Assembly: GCA_032622095.1 (NCBI GenBank)
Contig: CP136066.1
Location: 9,015,784 to 9,079,783 of the forward strand
Direction of reading: 5' to 3'
Length of the DNA stretch: 64,000 nucleotides
From: Siphonodentalium dalli
Taxonomy: Eukaryota > Mollusca > Scaphopoda > Gadilida > Siphonodentaliidae
Part shown: positions 1 through 10,381 of the stretch, piece by piece
Numbering within the stretch: position 1 is the stretch's first letter
Layout of the letters: each line of letters begins with the position of its first letter
Notes under the pieces: generated by a model
Seen by the model: only the letters and a program-made list of their open reading frames with translations
Database searches by the model: none
Told to the model about the DNA's origin: nothing
Translations under genes and position numbers: made by a program

Positions 1-240
1 AAGGTAAAAGGTATCACTCTTGATTACAGCACAAGTCAAAAAGTTAATTTTGAAACAATGGTACAATGTGTTAATGATCGTGAAAATTTCAAAACTGTTG
101 TTGAGTATCCTTCCAGAATTAAAAGACAAAAGTACCATCAACTGATTAGTGAGTGTCAAACCAAAACTTTCAGATCGGTGTACACAAAACGAAAACTCGT
201 CAATGGTATTCACACATATCCATACGGATGGAGATGTTGA
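1..240 (+). CDS. Polinton/adintovirus-type protein-primed DNA polymerase B, C-terminal end (cut by window edge)
   Basis: The frame is open from base 1 to a TGA at 238-240 and gives about 79 residues. The order of short blocks (VKGITLDY near the start, VYTKRKL, then TYPYGW just before the stop) is what I know from the C-termini of family-B, protein-primed polymerases of Polintons/Mavericks. The catalytic palm motifs would lie to the left of the window. This polymerase replicates the linear element from a terminal protein primer. The packaging ATPase 640 bp downstream on the same strand supports the assignment. No break is visible in the part shown, but too little is present to say whether the gene is intact. 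The family call rests on recognition of short C-terminal blocks only. Confidence 0.68.
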   Translation, partial: KVKGITLDYSTSQKVNFETMVQCVNDRENFKTVVEYPSRIKRQKYHQLISECQTKTFRSVYTKRKLVNGIHTYPYGWRC

Positions 241-256
241 GTCATTTCATGTCAAG

Positions 257-844
257 ATGTTGACAGGAGTAGTACCTCCAGAAATTGCTGAGAAGATTTA
301 TGGATATTTGGTGGCACAGTCAACACTTATTCCAGAGATAAAGAAGGAATTACAAGAAGTCTGGTTTGAAAGAGAAAAGGAAGCAATACTACGATGCTGT
401 GATGTCGACGAATGTTTACAGAGATTGGACTATCTTGAGACAAGTATATTTTCTCATTTCTCTCAAAAATATATTGAATCATTTATTAAATTCAAAACAT
501 TTTTTCTCATTGAAAGAATATCTGATTTTTGGATATTTGGTGGTGATGAACACCATTTAGATTTAGAAATTTTTTATGAACATGACTATATTCATTATAC
601 AAAGTATGAAGATAATTATCCTCTTGCTAGGGGAACCTTTAAATCAGTTCCTAGGATCTATGGGTATTTGTTAACAAAAAAAAAATCAACATATGCAAAA
701 ATTAAAAACATTATAGGAAATGATTTTTTTGTTTACAGAACAAACAGAAGAATAGAAGACTATAATACTTGGATTATTGAAATGTTTGGAAATATTTACA
801 GCTATGGAGATTTCTGTTTAAAAATTAAATTCACACGTCGTTAA
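257..844 (+). CDS. Unassigned Polinton ORF between polB and the packaging ATPase
   Basis: The frame is open from 149 to a TAA at 842-844. ATG codons occur at 149, 203 and 257. The first two lie inside the polB coding end, so I place the start at 257 (about 195 residues), which follows the polB stop by 16 bp; an overlapping start at 203 is possible. The protein is rich in aromatic and charged residues (FFLIERISDFWIFGG, YEHDYIHYTKYEDNYPL, RIYGYLLTKKKS). It has no signal peptide or clear membrane segment. I recognise no domain. Its position between two conserved genes on one strand, with tight spacing, suggests an accessory protein of the element. It could also have been acquired independently. 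Confidence 0.5.
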   Translation: MLTGVVPPEIAEKIYGYLVAQSTLIPEIKKELQEVWFEREKEAILRCCDVDECLQRLDYLETSIFSHFSQKYIESFIKFKTFFLIERISDFWIFGGDEHHLDLEIFYEHDYIHYTKYEDNYPLARGTFKSVPRIYGYLLTKKKSTYAKIKNIIGNDFFVYRTNRRIEDYNTWIIEMFGNIYSYGDFCLKIKFTRR

Positions 845-877
845 GTTCACTCTCTGATTAGACATCAAAGTGACAAC

Positions 878-1528
878 ATGGAAGAATCTTTACTTTTCCA
901 ACATCCGTGTAATTTCTTTATCAGCGGACCTAGTGGATCAGGTAAAACAGAATTTGTTAAAAAAGTTATTGAATTTAAACACGATTTATTCCAAACACCA
1001 CCAAAGAAAATAGTTTGGTGTTACAAAGAATGGCAAGACACATACAATCGTATAAAAGAAATTGATAACGTTGAGTTTATCGATGGTATTCCAGACGATG
1101 ATGAGGAAATTGTATCAGATAAATCATTTCCTCATCTTGTTGTTTTCGATGACATGATGGGGGAACAAGATGAAGACAAAATAATGCTTTGGTTTACTAG
1201 AAAAGGTCACCATCGAAATGCTTCAATAATTTACATTACTCAAAACATGTTCCAAAAATCAAAAAGTAGCAGAACTATAAGATTGAATGCACACTACATG
1301 GTTTTATTTCAAAGCGTTCGAGATAAAAATCAAATAAAAGTTTTGTCTCATCAAATGCAAACCAATCATTTGAAACAAGCATACGAAGATGCAACTTCAA
1401 TAAATCATGGATATATTTTAGTAGATTTTCATCCTAGAACAGAAAATTATTTGCGAATTAGAACTGATATTTTCCATACTAAAGTTGTCCCTTTCGCTGA
1501 TGCTAAACCATTTAAACCAACGGGATGA
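878..1528 (+). CDS. Polinton/adintovirus-like DNA-packaging ATPase (FtsK/HerA superfamily)
   Basis: The complete ORF of 216 residues starts at ATG 878, 33 bp after the previous stop, and ends at TGA 1526-1528. The Walker A loop GPSGSGKT is at residues 17-24. Walker B LVVFDD is at 87-92, and a polar-Gln motif (YITQN) lies at 119-123, in the usual order for the A32-like packaging ATPases of Polintons, adintoviruses and relatives. The family pumps element DNA into a preformed capsid. The length of about 200-220 residues is typical for this short ATPase. All key motifs are present and there is no stop or frameshift, so the gene may be recent or still functional although the element around it is disrupted after about 1.7 kb. 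The last 54 coding bases recur inverted near 18.1 kb. Confidence 0.88.
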   Translation: MEESLLFQHPCNFFISGPSGSGKTEFVKKVIEFKHDLFQTPPKKIVWCYKEWQDTYNRIKEIDNVEFIDGIPDDDEEIVSDKSFPHLVVFDDMMGEQDEDKIMLWFTRKGHHRNASIIYITQNMFQKSKSSRTIRLNAHYMVLFQSVRDKNQIKVLSHQMQTNHLKQAYEDATSINHGYILVDFHPRTENYLRIRTDIFHTKVVPFADAKPFKPTG

Positions 1529-1543
1529 CAACTCGTTGGTCAC

Positions 1544-1690
1544 ATGTTACCAGCTATAGCCGCGGAATTAGTTGGTCCACCCAATACATTGTTTATTCAT
1601 ACAAAATGTACCACTTCCTTTATTTTTATGTTCATTGACAGAGCTATGATCGTTATTGTCGTAATTTGCAGTGAAATGTCAAATATATAA
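1544..1690 (+). pseudogene. Start of the next Polinton gene, apparently truncated
   Basis: ATG 1544 lies 16 bp after the ATPase stop and opens a 48-residue frame beginning MLPAIAAELVGPP, ending at TAA 1688-1690. The first 13 codons are also present, inverted, at 18049-18156, where they are again directly downstream of an ATPase C-terminus. After the shared VGPP the two copies diverge completely. The shared part looks like a genuine gene start, and the element seems to be broken just after it here. The product is unknown; in related elements small virion or protease genes are found near the ATPase, but nothing in the sequence decides this. Confidence 0.35.
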
Positions 1691-1811
1691 TTTGGGATTG
1701 TGTTTATAAAACATGGCATTAAAATTATAAATAAACTGCTGTAATTTGGTGATAAGATTTAATTTTGTAATTCCCCTACCCCTATACCAACGTTCAAATA
1801 TGGAGTCAGTA

Positions 1812-2918
1812 CAGTGTTCGCGCTGGACCGAAAAAAACTTTAGCCAAAAGTTTAGCCAAATGAAAATTTTATTAGCCAAATGAAAAAAACTTTAGCCAAA
1901 TGTGTTTTGGCCAAATTAAAAAAACTATGGCCAAATTAAATCATCGTTTTCGGGTCGGTTCACAATTAATGACTGAAACGTCAAATCTAACAGACACAGG
2001 TAATATACACAATAATTTAACTAATTTTGATGAACTAGAAATATTTTTATATATATAATTTATTAAAAATTTATTAATCTTTATGTGAGTTATTTGGGGG
2101 GGGGGGGTGACACGGGATTGTCCTTCTTAATGTCATTATATTTTCATCCTTGCGAAAATATCTAAGTGCCATCTGGAAACTAATATCTTAATATTGTTAC
2201 GCCGTTATCAAATTACAATCTGTCATAAAAGCATGTATATTATCTTGAATGTATCGGTATTGACAAATAGCCACAAAATATCTGCCGTGATTCACATTTG
2301 GCTGATTAAGCTATTGTCTTACACTTGGTGCTCATAAACCTTGACCGTCATAAATACAATGTCATCATAAACATGCATTGGGCAGGAGCCCCGTGAGTGA
2401 CCAGGCAGACAATGGGGGATTAGCGGATTAAATGTAAAATAATGACTGTTGCTGTTTCGTGCAGAGTGACGGGTTTCCCTTTTACTGTCGGCGATATATT
2501 CCCACTTACGATGTTTTCGGTGTCCGTTCAGTGGCGGGGTTAATGTGTGTGGATAGGGCGGGTATCGGCCTTTCGTTAGACACCAAAATGAGCCCTCTAC
2601 GCGCTGTATTCCTCGAGTTTTGAATTTTCCAAAAACCCCAATTATCCTCATCGTCCGGCCGCTCATCGCCAATCGCCGTCGAAATTAGCCATCGCCACCA
2701 TTCCCAGTAACAATTATGATAAAAACTATAGTCGGCAGCTCTGTGATGTTGAGGATTATCACACCTGCCCCAACACCTACCCGAAACAATAGCCGCCGGG
2801 TGAACAGGACGACCCCAAAATAACTTTAGCCAAAAGTTTAGCCAAATGAAATTTTTATTAGCCAAATTCGAAACATATTAGCCATTGGCTAATTTGGCTA
2901 CCGACAGCGCGAACACTG
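1812..2918. mobile_element. Non-autonomous hAT-type DNA transposon (1,107 bp)
   Basis: Perfect 14-bp terminal inverted repeats CAGTGTTCGCGCTG (1812-1825) and its complement (2905-2918) are flanked by a perfect 8-bp direct duplication AGTCAGTA (1804-1811 and 2919-2926). An 8-bp target duplication and a CAG-starting TIR are the hallmarks of the hAT superfamily. Subterminal regions carry many copies of the TTAGCCAAA motif at both ends (about 1838-1945 and 2822-2900), as expected for transposase binding sites. A G tract lies near 2095-2107. No transposase is recognisable inside; minus-strand frames at 2319-2672 and 2506-2865 have no recognised similarity. Removing the element joins its flanks cleanly. 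Confidence 0.85.
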
Positions 2919-2926
2919 AGTCAGTA

Positions 2927-3799
2927 TCCTGAAAAATTAGTGAAATCAAGTGATATACGGTGGCATAACCGATATAGTGCTATTTTTTCAACACCCAAGT
3001 TTTATGGGTGGAAAGTTCAAATAAGTTTACACATTAAACACCCATTGTTTTTATCTACTTATGCCACAAACCCTTTTAGAAGGGACAGTAATGCCTCAAA
3101 TGACATTTTTGGAAACAAGTCAAGACTGAGGATACATCGGGCCATAAGCTGATTTTCTTTATTTTTTTTGTTAATATTACAATTTATTCAATCTAGTATT
3201 CTTAAAGGGTTACAAGAAAAGAAGGGCATATGGATATCAATTTATTGAGTTACATTTCTCAAATATTCCATTTCATCACGCGAATTTTAGTAATAGGCAA
3301 ATTTGGAAAAGTCTATGCAATAGAACACACAATTTGATTGAGAATATTTTTTCTTTTTAATCATACATGTAGATGCATACATTTAAAAATATGTGTACAA
3401 TGCAGTTAATAAATTACTAAAACAGTGAAAAGGCCCTTAATTTTGATCTCGATTTTTTTACTTCACCACAAAAGACGGAATTTGGCTCATTCTGAGAAAT
3501 TGAGGTTTCAAAATTAGATAAACTCCCGTTTTAGCATGCACATAACTATAACAATACTTATCGAAACTGGGAAAGGATTTCTGTTCTGGAATCCGGAAAG
3601 TGAGGTCGACAAAATAGACATGACATTTTAAGTACTTGTGAATTTAATATCTATGCCTGAAAATACATAAATTTATTATTTGACAAACTTTCCTATAGCG
3701 CCAAGTTGGTGGGTCAAATATATTTCACATAAATTGACAGGCAACTGGGATGTATTCCGGACACTCGAAATAGGTTTAAAACTTTTACCCAACCGATGC
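2927..3799. other. Non-coding, AT-rich spacer
   Basis: I see no gene, TIR or tandem repeat here. A 70-residue plus-strand frame at 2940-3152 has no recognisable features. The stretch may include the 5' flank or an undetected upstream part of the LINE relic that follows. Confidence 0.4.
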
Positions 3800-6123
3800 A
3801 ACAGTTAGGAGTAATTTTTTCTCATTCAAAAAAGCATATAAGAAAGACACAAAGAACAAATCAAAAATGTACTTCCAGTGGGTAGCAGAATATCACTAGA
3901 CAAAATAGAGGGTACAGACCCTACCGAGTATTGGCGATTGATAAAAGAATTTAGAAATAAACGGTATGAAACAAATTACTTGCATCCAGACGAAAGTGTG
4001 GACTTTTTAAAAAAGATACTCTGCCCAGATAATATTTCTGCAAATAAGAAAATATATTCGAATTTCACAACAACAAAAATTGATGAAAGTGATATCGAAT
4101 CCAGTGAAATAATTAATTGCGTTAAACTGCTTAAAAACAGAAAATCACCTGGATATGGAAATTTCTTGAACGAATTGCTTAAAATTGTTGTTCCAGCGAC
4201 AGTAGACGAAGTAGTAAAAGTATTTAACCAGGTGTTAAACTCTGGTCATTATCCAGACAGCTGGAATGTGTCACTCATTAAGACGCTTTATAAAAAAAGG
4301 AGATAGGCAGGACCCAAATAACTATCGACCAATTGCGCTCAGTAATTGTCTACGGAAACTGTTCAACAAAGTTATAAATAACCGAATAACACATGGTCTC
4401 ATCAGTGACAATCAGTTTGGTTTTAGAAAAAATCGGAGTACGATTGACAGCGCTTATGAATTAAAGACTTGTATAAATAAATATAAACATAAGAAGAAGC
4501 CAATTTATGCTGCTTTTATCGATTATCAAAAAGCTTTCGATTCAGTAGATAGGTCGTTGATGTTTCAAAAGATGCATAGCAATGGTATAAAGGGTAAAAT
4601 CAATCAAATAATACAGTTCGTGTATCGTATCAATCCAGTTATATTCAACTAAAGACGGGTGCAGGAATAGGACCACCGCATCTGTCCACGATTGCAATTA
4701 AACAAGGATAATCATTGTGGCCTACGTTGTTCAAAATATTCATTGATGACATCAAATGTTCACTTGATGTATCCGGCTGCGATCCAATAATCCTTAACAA
4801 TCGTCTGCTCAGTCATCTTTTATTTGCCGACGATTTTGTGTTGTTGTCAGAAACTGAACAAGGTCTACAGAATTGTCTTGAAAAGTTAGATAAATATACC
4901 CAATACAATGGTCTCGTGGTTAAATCAAGTAAATCAAAATGTGTGGTTTTTAGGTCAAAGAGAACTAAACGTGAACCAATTTTCAATATAAATACGAAAT
5001 CGCTTGAATTAGTTTCAGAGTATGCATATCTCGGGATAAAATTCACATCGACTGGTAGAATGGCAAAATCACAAGAACATACAAGCGGGAAAGCCACGAA
5101 AGCAATGTTCTTTTTAAACCAGTCTGTTCCTTCAAAGATGAAGCTTTCTATTCCAACTAAATGCAAAGTGTTCGATAAATTAATAAAAACCCATAATGTT
5201 ATACGGATGTGAGATATGGGTAGGAGAAACACATATGCTTCACTTAGATACATGCATACCAAGCGAACAAGTCCATGTGTGGTTTTGCAAAATAACATTA
5301 GGTGTTAACCGAAATGCTACTAAAAACCGTCCGCGCAGAATTGGCAGATTCCCAGTTATACATTTTAGAACCTTTCAAGTGGATGCTTGGTACATGGTGA
5401 ATACTTCGAATTACTTAGAGACCCTTCTATTTCATTGTGCAATGAATTATATGGAAAATACGGCGTCCATATTTCAGACCGCCGGAGATTCAAAGGGATA
5501 CAAGAGCACGCCCTGGTGGATAAACTGAAATCTGAACATTTGATGCTATTCTATAATGTAAATCATGCCGAAAAGAAAACGATCAGTGGAAATAAAATAC
5601 GGACGTATAGATTATTCAAGTCAAAGTATGAAATTGAACCATGCATTGTCAATGCGCGATCTGTCAAAGCGAGAATTATATTCACAAGATTGAGAATCAG
5701 TAATCATCGACTGGAAATCGAAACAGGGAGACAGAAACAGCCCCCAAAACCTGTGAGAGAAAGATTGTGTTCTGCGTGTAATTTAAAACAAATTGAGTCA
5801 GAATATCATTTCATCTTAGAATGTCAGGCCTACGAAAGTATTCGTGAAGCTTATGTAAAGGACATAATTGCAACGTGCCCTCATTCTTAGAAATGACAAA
5901 TTATGAGAAGTTCAGATTTATAATGCAGAATGAACAAATTGCAACCGTTAACGTTATATGCGACATGGTCCGGTCTTTCTTCACCAATCGAGACAATAGC
6001 GAGTTTGCGATACCCGTCCGATGGGTACTGGTAAATCGGTGCAATTCGTCACGCTTACTTGCGTACTTTCAATGCAGGGCATACAGCGATAGGGATTTAA
6101 AACGGATAGATGTATCCCATTGA
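3800..6123 (+). pseudogene. 5'-truncated, frameshifted non-LTR retrotransposon (LINE) reverse transcriptase
   Basis: Collinear reverse-transcriptase blocks occur in shifting frames: the N-terminal finger region (3878-4306), NYRPIALSN and FGFRKNRSTIDS with the palm aspartate block YAAFIDYQKAFDSVDR (4266-4652), the catalytic LLFADDFVLLSE block (4715-5212), then a thumb/connection part (5196-5528, 5387-5890). A C-terminal Cys/His cluster (CSAC followed by EYHFILEC, about 5765-5825) and a tail (5875-6123) complete the order. This matches ORF2 of I/Jockey-like LINEs. At least five frame changes, and loss of the residues between the two palm blocks near 4650-4715, show it is dead. No endonuclease domain is visible upstream, consistent with ordinary 5' truncation. 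No clear poly(A) or target duplication was found. Confidence 0.88.
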
Positions 6124-7860
6124 CCGGTAATCATTTACTAAAGATATCTCACTCAAAAGTACATGAATTATATGAAATAGCAGTCAGCTATGCATTAATC
6201 TATTTATTGCAAGATTTCGTGGGCAAATCTCATTTATAAATGTGTCACTTAAGCCATGTTTCATGTTCAGCGTTCCGATGCGGCTTCTGTCACTTAGATA
6301 ACTACGGAACGCCAATTTGTTCACTAACAGCTGTCTTCACTCCAGTAATGACATATTATGAGTAAGAGAGTGCTATACGCAGTCTACCAGTCTCGACCGG
6401 GACGTGATTATAGAGGGTCTCCGCGTTGGGAGGAGGTGACTACCTTCAAATTCCCAACTATACACCCACCACACCAAACTCAGGCGTTTGTGCGTAATTC
6501 CAATTGTGCACACCCGTTGGGCTCTGGTGTTCACCAACTGTTCCTTCGCGGTCCTGAATTGTAGTCTGTTCGAAATGAATCAGTCTTGTTACCAGAAGAC
6601 ATGTGGGGAGGGATCCACTGGGCCGACCAGTACGAAAACATTTGTAGATCTGAACCTGGAAATTGCAAAATCATAACATAAAGTGGTCTAGCGCCAGGCA
6701 AATTCACGCCCTGGATGTTTGTTTTTCTTAATTTAATTCTGAACATGAAAATTGATCAAGTCTAGCAGCTATAGACTGTCCTCAAGCTTTCCATTTGTTG
6801 GATATTTAAAACATAATGTTAGAAAAAGCCAAATGTTGGCCATTACAGTCCGAATTTGTTTACCAAAAGTAGGAAATATTCAAATGTTGGTCTAAAACAA
6901 TAAAAATTCCCCACTAATATATTTTTGGAAAATCAAACTGCAAGCATAATTTCAACCTATTTTTGGTGTGAAATTTTCAACTGATGTGTTAGGTATGTGA
7001 AATTTCCAATTGTTAAACAAAAATGGGGTGAGACACCACAACCCCCTCTCGCCACGTGAACACGTCCCTGTATCGACCATTTGCGCATAGGCATAAGCAT
7101 ATCGTGAATGTGTTACACTTTTAAATACAACCGTTTAGTTATTTTATCCTATGTGGGTGGTGACTGATTTCTCATTTTAATATAGATATTTACTATTTGA
7201 ACGGACAAGGCGCATTTGAATATCAAGACTGTTTTATATTGGTAATATATAGGTCGATAATGACACGAAATACCGATGTACATACATTATACTCTACACA
7301 GTATTACCATCGTCAGAGCGACTTTCATCTGTTTTCTTTGTTTCGCATAGAAGTGAAGCAAACGCTCTTTATTCTCACCATATAATGAATAGTCTACCAT
7401 TAAACACCCTTTATTGTTAACAAGTTTAACTTTTCTACCTACCTCCGGAATTAGACCCAGAAATATAACCCAATTCTTGGGATAAATATTCCCTTCCCCC
7501 GACCCTTCGATCTGTTTTGAATTTTGAATTAATATGACTAAATATTCCCCAACTGATATAAGGATCAATTTCGGTTTTAGAAAGAACACACTTTACACCG
7601 AATATACACCGAATTCAATTGTTGAAAATGTTACCAAAATGAGTTAAAGAAAGACACCAACCCCTTCCCATTGTCACCTCGTCCCTGGTGAATGCAAATC
7701 GTTATCCAGAGGTCCATCATTTAACCATAATGGCAAGTATAACGTCGGCCAATAAAGCGAATGCGAGTAAGTATTTCTCTATATCATATATAATTTTTTT
7801 TGCAGTTGGCTCACCATACATTACCAGTCGATTCTAAATTCTACCCTTCAAACAGTTTGC
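6124..7860. other. Non-coding spacer, no supported feature
   Basis: Only short unrelated frames are present (for example 6358-6564 and 7287-7589), none with recognisable motifs. I found no clear terminal repeats. Confidence 0.4.
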
Positions 7861-7865
7861 GATTA

Positions 7866-7945
7866 CAAAACGTGTACCGGTACGGGTAGCCACCAGTACC
7901 CGTACCCGTACCCGTACCGGTTTGAAATCGCAAATCGCTATTATA
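7866..7945. repeat. Short tandem (TACCCG)n with inverted surroundings
   Basis: About four TACCCG hexamers lie at roughly 7897-7917. They are preceded by their inverse (ACCGGTACGGGTA) and bounded by GCGATT / AATCGC-like blocks, so the strand can fold back. No function is suggested. Confidence 0.5.
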
Positions 7946-8110
7946 CATATATCTAATAAAAGCAAGTATAACTGAGATTTTACGACAGTAAATTCACGAG
8001 AACTTATATACATATCGCATGTGATTGCTCATGTTAACTTGTTCCTTATGTTGATATATGTTGTATTTATTATATGTGCAACTGCCCACTGTGTGTTTTT
8101 TGTATTAAAT

Positions 8111-8131
8111 CTTATCTTATCTTATCTTATC
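8111..8131. repeat. (CTTAT)n microsatellite, possible LINE/SINE 3' tail
   Basis: Four CTTAT pentamers follow a TTTTTTGTATTAAAT stretch. Simple repeats of this kind often end LINE or SINE copies, so an unrecognised plus-strand retroelement 3' end could lie at about 8000-8131. The repeat itself is certain; the interpretation is inference. Confidence 0.55.
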
Positions 8132-8192
8132 GTACAAACAAAATGAAAGCTTCGCTTCCTCTTCAAACGCAGAAATCAAACAACAACGAAGG

Positions 8193-8839
8193 TTGGTGCA
8201 CTGCAGTGGCACCATAAAGGCAAACAATCAACAATCTAATACTTTTAGAGTATATCTTAAAGAAAGGTGCATGAATACAACTTTTGAAGAATTTGACAAT
8301 GTTGCCCTTAATGAGGCCCTTGGCCATATCTATATCGACGCCAGGAAACCTGATGGTGAACATTATAAGGCAAGTTCGCTAGAGAATATTCGGCAGAGCT
8401 CGAATATGCATTTGAACACACCACCCCATGATAGGAAGGTAGACATCATAAAGGATCCTGAATTTGCAGATTCAAATGCGAGCTTCAGAGCAATTCTCGC
8501 CGAGTTTAAACGACTTGAGCTGGATCAACAGAGAATCATCCCATGATCACTGCAGAAGACAGAAGACAGCTGTACGAGTCCATTTATATGAGGCCAACAA
8601 CTCCATTTGGACTGTTCAATAAAGTTCAATATGACGTTGCACTCTATTTCTTTAGGCGAGGAAGAGAAAACATGAGAAATATGACAAAATCGACATTCGC
8701 CATCAAATATGATAACAAAACTGGATTGAAATACATCATGAAAGAAGAAGACGAGCTGACTAAAAATCACCGGGAAGGAGACCGTGAAGGAGACCGTGAA
8801 GGAGACCGGGAAGGAGACCGGGAAGGAGACCGGGAAGTG
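8193..8839 (+). pseudogene. DUF3504 / KIAA1958-like (Crypton-derived) tyrosine recombinase, N-terminal half, frameshifted
   Basis: The first frame (8193-8546) carries the SAM-like N-terminal region with the block ALGHIYIDARKPDGEHYKAS followed by the SLENIR helix. A one-base shift near 8540 moves reading to 8543-8830, which carries TTPFGLFNKVQYDVALYFF and the arginine-rich RRGRENMRNM block, the position of the first catalytic arginine in this family. These proteins (KIAA1958, ZMYM and QRICH relatives, many free copies in invertebrate genomes) descend from Crypton tyrosine recombinases. The protein continues after an expanded repeat and an inserted MITE. The frameshift and the downstream breaks make it a pseudogene in this copy. 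Confidence 0.8.
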
Positions 8840-9557
8840 AGACCGCGAAGGAGAGCGTGAAGGAGACCGTGAAGGAGACCGGGAAGGAGACCGTGAAGGA
8901 GACCGGGAAGGAGACCGCGAAGGAGACCGCGAAGGAGACCGCGAAGGAGAGCGTGAAGGAGACCGGGAAGGAGACCGTGAAGGAGGCCGCGAAGGAGACC
9001 GGGAAGGAGACCACGAAGGAGACCGCGAAGGAGACCGCGAAGGAGAGCGTGAAGGAGACCGGGAAGGAGACCGTGAAGGAGGCCGTGCAGGAGACCGGGA
9101 AGGAGACCGTGAAGGAGACCGGGAAGGAGACCGTGAAGGAGACCGGGAAGGAGGCCGTGAAGGAGACCGGGAAGGAGACCGGGAAGGAGGCCGTGAAGGA
9201 GACCGTGAAGGAGACCGGGAAGGAGACCGCGAAGGAGACCGCGAAGGATACCGCGAAGGAGAGCGCGAAGGAGACCGGGAAGGAGACCGTGAAGGAGGCC
9301 GCGAAGGAGACCGGGAAGGAGGCCGTGAAGGAGACCGGGAAGGAGACCGTGAAGGAGACCGTGAATGAGACCGTGAAGGAGACCGTGAAGGAGACCGTGA
9401 AGGAGACCGCGAAGGAGACCGCGAAGGAGACCGCGAAGGAGACCGGGAAGGATACCGTGAAGGAGACCGCGAAGGAGACCGCGAAGGAGACCGTGAAGGA
9501 GACCGGGAAGCAGACCGGGAAGCAGACCGGGAAGCAGACCGGGAAGCAGACCGGGAA
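8769..9557 (+). repeat. 12-bp minisatellite (GACCGNGAAGGA)n expanded inside the recombinase gene
   Basis: About 65 units of a 12-bp motif, with G/T/C at the sixth base and occasional GGCC or GATA variants. The last four units change to GAAGCA. In the recombinase frame the unit reads Arg-Glu-Gly-Asp. A one-base insertion at about 8836 shifts the frame to Lys-Glu-Thr-Val/Gly/Ala, and a GAATGA at about 9364 makes a stop in the original frame. Because 12 is divisible by 3, a 242-residue frame (8857-9585) stays open by construction; it is not evidence for a separate protein. The motif likely grew from a Glu-Gly-Asp-Arg stretch of the host gene. Confidence 0.93.
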
Positions 9558-9908
9558 CTTGTCAGTCGGATTATGCCAAAGGTAAGAGGTAATCCATATT
9601 GCCCGGTTACCAGCTTTGAAAAGTATTTTGCAAAGTTACACCCAAGTTGCGAATTTCTATGGCAAAGACCACTGGAGAGTTTTGAACCGGAGTCCTCTAC
9701 CTGGTACTACAATAGTCCAGTTGGCGAGAAGACACTAGGTAGATTCATGACGGAATTGAGTAAAAACAAACTAATTATCGCAGATTTAAACAAATCATAC
9801 CACCAGAACCACAGGAGCCAGCAATTTATCTGCAAACTCGGTGCACGCCAAATAATGTCTGTAACCGGACATAAGAATATTTCCTATGGGATAACTACTC
9901 ATCAATGA
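9558..9908 (+). pseudogene. DUF3504 tyrosine recombinase, catalytic C-terminal part
   Basis: The frame resumes after the minisatellite with NPYCPVTSFEKYFAKLHPSC, then the block CEFLWQRPLESFE, STWYYNSPVGEKTLG and the catalytic-region block MSVTGHKN, in the order expected for DUF3504. The segment that should carry the His-x-x-Arg pair reads NHRSQQF, so the second catalytic arginine is displaced or lost. The normal tail after GHKN is replaced by a short divergent end at a TGA (9906-9908). This piece is in a different frame from the N-terminal half. It is inactive as a recombinase. Confidence 0.8.
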
Positions 9909-9984
9909 TGCTTTAGCATATAAAGGGTTGAACTTATTATCTGATCATTTCCTATGGGATAACTACTCATCAATGATGCTTTAG
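9879..9984. repeat. 38-bp direct duplication at the recombinase break
   Basis: The segment 9879-9916 (ATTTCCTATGGGATAACTAC and onward to CTTTAG) recurs at 9947-9984, separated by 30 bp. It begins in the codons just after GHKN, so the duplication coincides with the point where the coding similarity is lost. Confidence 0.85.
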
Positions 9985-10105
9985 TACAGAAAAGGTTAAA
10001 TATTTGTTTGACGACCCAATCACCAAAAGCTATTCAAATACTCTTAACCTTCTTGATGTAAATTGCAGGAAATTCATCCCATGAGTAGCAATATACTTTA
10101 TTTTA

Positions 10106-10332
10106 CCATTTGATGATGGGAGTTGTGCTGGTGCAGTAATAAAGACCCTGTACCAGTGCATTCTCGTATATATAGAGTCTCCCATATATAAGAGAATGAA
10201 CTGGCTTACAAGATCAAGGTAACTATTGTTAGTCCAATGCAATATCTTATATATATGTGATGCGCCCTATATAAGAGAATGCATTGGCACAGGGTTTTCG
10301 CAAAAATCCAGGAAGCTCCCGTCATCATATGG
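10106..10332. mobile_element. Foldback MITE with palindromic arms, inserted in the recombinase relic
   Basis: Outer imperfect inverted repeats CCATTTGATGATGGGAG (10106-10122) and CTCCCGTCATCATATGG (10316-10332) enclose two hairpins of the ATGCATTCTCTTATATATG family (about 10148-10206 and 10232-10285). The same hairpin family recurs at 13.5, 16.0-16.3, 21.3, 22.7-23.1 and 38.7-39.0 kb. The element splits the catalytic part from the C-terminal tail of the recombinase gene. Confidence 0.65.
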
Positions 10333-10381
10333 TTAAATCTGGGCGTTTCGTCCCTGTCTATTTATCAACAAGTCACCGACG

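Noticed and set aside
2506-2865. 119-residue minus ORF inside the hAT element as a possible transposase
   Set aside because: It begins in the TTAGCCAAA terminal repeats and has no hAT dimerisation or catalytic motif.
4813-5298. 161-residue minus-strand ORF
   Set aside because: Antisense shadow of the LINE reverse transcriptase catalytic region.
8857-9585. 242-residue Lys-Glu-Thr repeat ORF
   Set aside because: It is the frameshifted reading of a 12-bp minisatellite inside the recombinase relic; a unit divisible by 3 stays open by construction, and the start is an arbitrary GTG.
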